Source: DTKD01 sp964494345 (GTDB taxonomy: Bacteria > Armatimonadota > UBA5829). From it: a stretch of DNA of 64,000 nt. Below the pieces are notes generated by a model. That model did no database searches. It was not told the origin of the DNA and saw only the letters and a program-made list of their open reading frames with translations. Position 1 is the stretch's first letter, and every line of letters begins with the position of its first letter. A program made the translations under genes and the position numbers. Location of the stretch: contig CAZBSI010000003.1 of NCBI GenBank assembly GCA_964494345.1, forward strand, positions 310,001-374,000. Direction: 5' to 3'. Below are positions 62,402 through 64,000 of this stretch, piece by piece.

Positions 62402-62430
62402 TTGACAAAGCGGCCTGACTGACGTACATT
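62402..62430 (+). promoter_or_regulatory. Promoter of amidase copy 3
   Basis: TTGACA (62402-62407), 17-bp spacer ending CTGACG, TACATT (62425-62430), then CCAAACATG. The -10 and its surroundings are nearly identical to those of copy 2. Confidence 0.85.
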
Positions 62431-62481
62431 CCAAACATGAGTCCTCGTGTCTCTACCACGTTTTATTTGGAGGTATGGAAT

Positions 62482-64000
62482 ATGCACTTACATCGTATCG
62501 TCGTCTTGGCGCTGCTTGCAGCGCTACTTGTGACTGGCATTGCTAATGCTCAGGAACAGGAAGGGTTCAGGCCACAGGCTTTCTCCAATGTATTGGTATG
62601 GGACTATGAGCTTGGCCCCATCTTCGAAGCCGCTTCGGTAAAATACCAGGTGCCGCTGCCACTGTTGTTGGCTCTAGGGCACTTCGGCAGCGCTTTTGAG
62701 AACCGCGGGGACGCCCCGACAATCGAGCGCGGCTATGGCATAATGGCGCTTCGCCAGAACGACTTTGGAGGAACCTCACTTGCGGAAGCCGCCGCGTTGA
62801 CAGGCGTTTCCGAAGACCAGGTCAAGCGGGACGCAAAATCCAACATTATGGGCGCGGCTGCCGTGCTTGATGCTTATGCGAAGCAGTTCCAGGTCGACCG
62901 CAGCGCCGGGCTTGACGCTTGGCTGGATGTTATCATCAAATATGCTGCTATAGATAAAATTGATGCTGAGAACCCGGTTCCGGTGTTTAACCGCATGTTT
63001 GCGATGGAAGTATACGAAAAATTGCAGGCTGGCGTGAACACCACGAACTCTATGGGTGAGCAATTCACTGCAGCGGCCCAGAATATCGGGTCGATTGATC
63101 TCGCGTCTCTTGAGCCGCCGGGGATGAAATCCAAGCCCAACGCTGGTTATTCCGGAGCGATCTGGTATCCGGCCGCTTCTTGTAATTACTCAGCAGTAAG
63201 CACCAATAAGAGCATTTTTGTTGTGCACACTATTGAAGGCACAGCATCCGGATGCCTGGGATGGTTCAGAAACTGCGCCGCTCAGACTTCTGCTCATTAT
63301 GTTTGCTCGGAGGCTGGAACGATCTGGCAGATGGTGGACGAGTGGTATAAAGCGTGGCACGTCGGCTGCGCCAACAACTACTGTATTGGCTGCGAACACG
63401 AGGGTTATGCGAGTTCTGCAAGCCACCCGACTTCTCTGTATAATGCCTCTGCTTTGCTGGCGCGAGATGTCTGCAACAGATGGGGTATTCCGAAGGTTCA
63501 CAACCCGTGTCAGCACTCAATTCTGGGTCACGTCGACGTGAACAACTGCTGGTGTGGCCCCGGTCACTGGGATCCTGGTCCTGGATGGAACTGGAGCTAT
63601 TATATCCAGCAGGTAGGCGGAGCGCCGCCTCCTCCGACCTGGGCTGCCACGTATGTCAATCAATCGTATCCGGCGACTTTGAACACCGGCGAGACGGCTA
63701 TTGTATGGGCGGAGTTTAAGAATACCGGAACTGGCGACTGGACTCACTCCAACACTTTTTTGGGCACTTCCAGCCCGCAGGATCGTTCCAGCCCGTTCTA
63801 CAATCCCCCGAACTGGACTGGCGCCAACAGGCCATCTGATGTTGACCAGTGGCAGGTAAAGACCAACGAGGTCGGTCGGTTCACGTTTATATTGAAGGCT
63901 CCCGCAACACCGGGTACCTACACCGAGAAGTATAAACTGGTGCAGGAAGGCGCGGCGTGGTTCGGACCTGAGATAACCTGGACGATCACCGTCAAAGCCG
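62482..64000 (+). CDS. Giant exported amidase, copy 3 (runs off the window)
   Basis: The open frame starts at ATG 62482 (GGAGG 8 bp upstream) and continues to the window end. It encodes a signal peptide (MHLHRIVVLALLAALLVTG), the lysozyme-like region (FGSAFENRGDAPTIERGYG), and a complete amidase domain with VVHTIEG, SAHYVCSEAG, CEHEGYA, ILGHVDV and GHWDPGPGWNW. The NBR1-like Ig domain is cut near WFGPEITWTITVKA. Unlike copy 1 the segment around CEHEGYASSASHPTS is full length, so the amidase domain is intact. The rest presumably resembles copy 2. Confidence 0.9.
   Translation, partial: MHLHRIVVLALLAALLVTGIANAQEQEGFRPQAFSNVLVWDYELGPIFEAASVKYQVPLPLLLALGHFGSAFENRGDAPTIERGYGIMALRQNDFGGTSLAEAAALTGVSEDQVKRDAKSNIMGAAAVLDAYAKQFQVDRSAGLDAWLDVIIKYAAIDKIDAENPVPVFNRMFAMEVYEKLQAGVNTTNSMGEQFTAAAQNIGSIDLASLEPPGMKSKPNAGYSGAIWYPAASCNYSAVSTNKSIFVVHTIEGTASGCLGWFRNCAAQTSAHYVCSEAGTIWQMVDEWYKAWHVGCANNYCIGCEHEGYASSASHPTSLYNASALLARDVCNRWGIPKVHNPCQHSILGHVDVNNCWCGPGHWDPGPGWNWSYYIQQVGGAPPPPTWAATYVNQSYPATLNTGETAIVWAEFKNTGTGDWTHSNTFLGTSSPQDRSSPFYNPPNWTGANRPSDVDQWQVKTNEVGRFTFILKAPATPGTYTEKYKLVQEGAAWFGPEITWTITVKA

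Overview
The window looks like a contiguous piece of a bacterial chromosome of moderate GC content. It comes from a didermic, probably environmental bacterium. Several traits together suggest Armatimonadota or a close relative: a PEP-CTERM-tagged exported protein, a TIGR03790-type secreted protein, DUF58 and SpoIIM membrane proteins, HD-GYP proteins, very large multi-domain exported wall amidases, and frequent TTG/GTG starts. This placement is inference from gene content; there is no rRNA gene in the window.

Layout. 1-4.5 kb: end of nuoD, a YacL-type PIN/TRAM membrane protein, a fused ispDF and a URO-D-family protein. 4.8-14.3 kb: serC, exported and membrane proteins of unknown role, a DapA-like enzyme, a hydrolase, an EamA transporter, a PHP phosphoesterase, DUF58 and SpoIIM. 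14.6-23.1 kb: a compact minus-strand operon gmk-coaBC-metK-priA-def-(TIGR03790)-fmt, with genes overlapping or nearly abutting. 23.2-30.1 kb: a genome-maintenance and defence island with a Shedu-type (DUF4263) nuclease, DinB, and a YhaN-like ATPase with its SbcD-like phosphoesterase partner. 30.2-36.3 kb: tRNA-Leu(CAG), deoB, a Xer recombinase, a GT39-type glycosyltransferase and two adjacent HD-GYP proteins. 36.3-43.6 kb: galE and the classical thrS-infC-rpmI-rplT-pheS-pheT translation cluster. In this cluster infC appears to start at AUA, ThrS lacks the TGS domain and PheT lacks the tRNA-binding (EMAPII-like) domain. 43.7-44.5 kb: a repeat-rich gene-free stretch with a perfect 167-bp tandem triplication. 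44.5-49.7 kb: an ABM-domain protein, a class III aminotransferase, a compact candidate RNA unit with an 11-codon ORF, greA, lysS and a PEP-CTERM protein. 49.8 kb to the end: argS, then three tandem paralogues of a roughly 1,640-residue exported N-acetylmuramoyl-L-alanine amidase. The first is split by a frameshift and the third runs off the window.

The most notable non-coding element is at 46349-46569. It combines a TTGACA-N17-TATACT promoter, a strong ribosome binding site, an 11-codon ORF, mutually exclusive hairpins (one of which would sequester the ribosome binding site), an H-type pseudoknot and a strong intrinsic terminator. greA downstream has its own promoter, so this looks like a self-contained regulatory RNA or micropeptide unit that I do not recognise. 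Other structured leaders lie before pheS, greA and the PEP-CTERM gene. A REP-like repeat family with a palindromic head and short tandem units occupies three intergenic regions.
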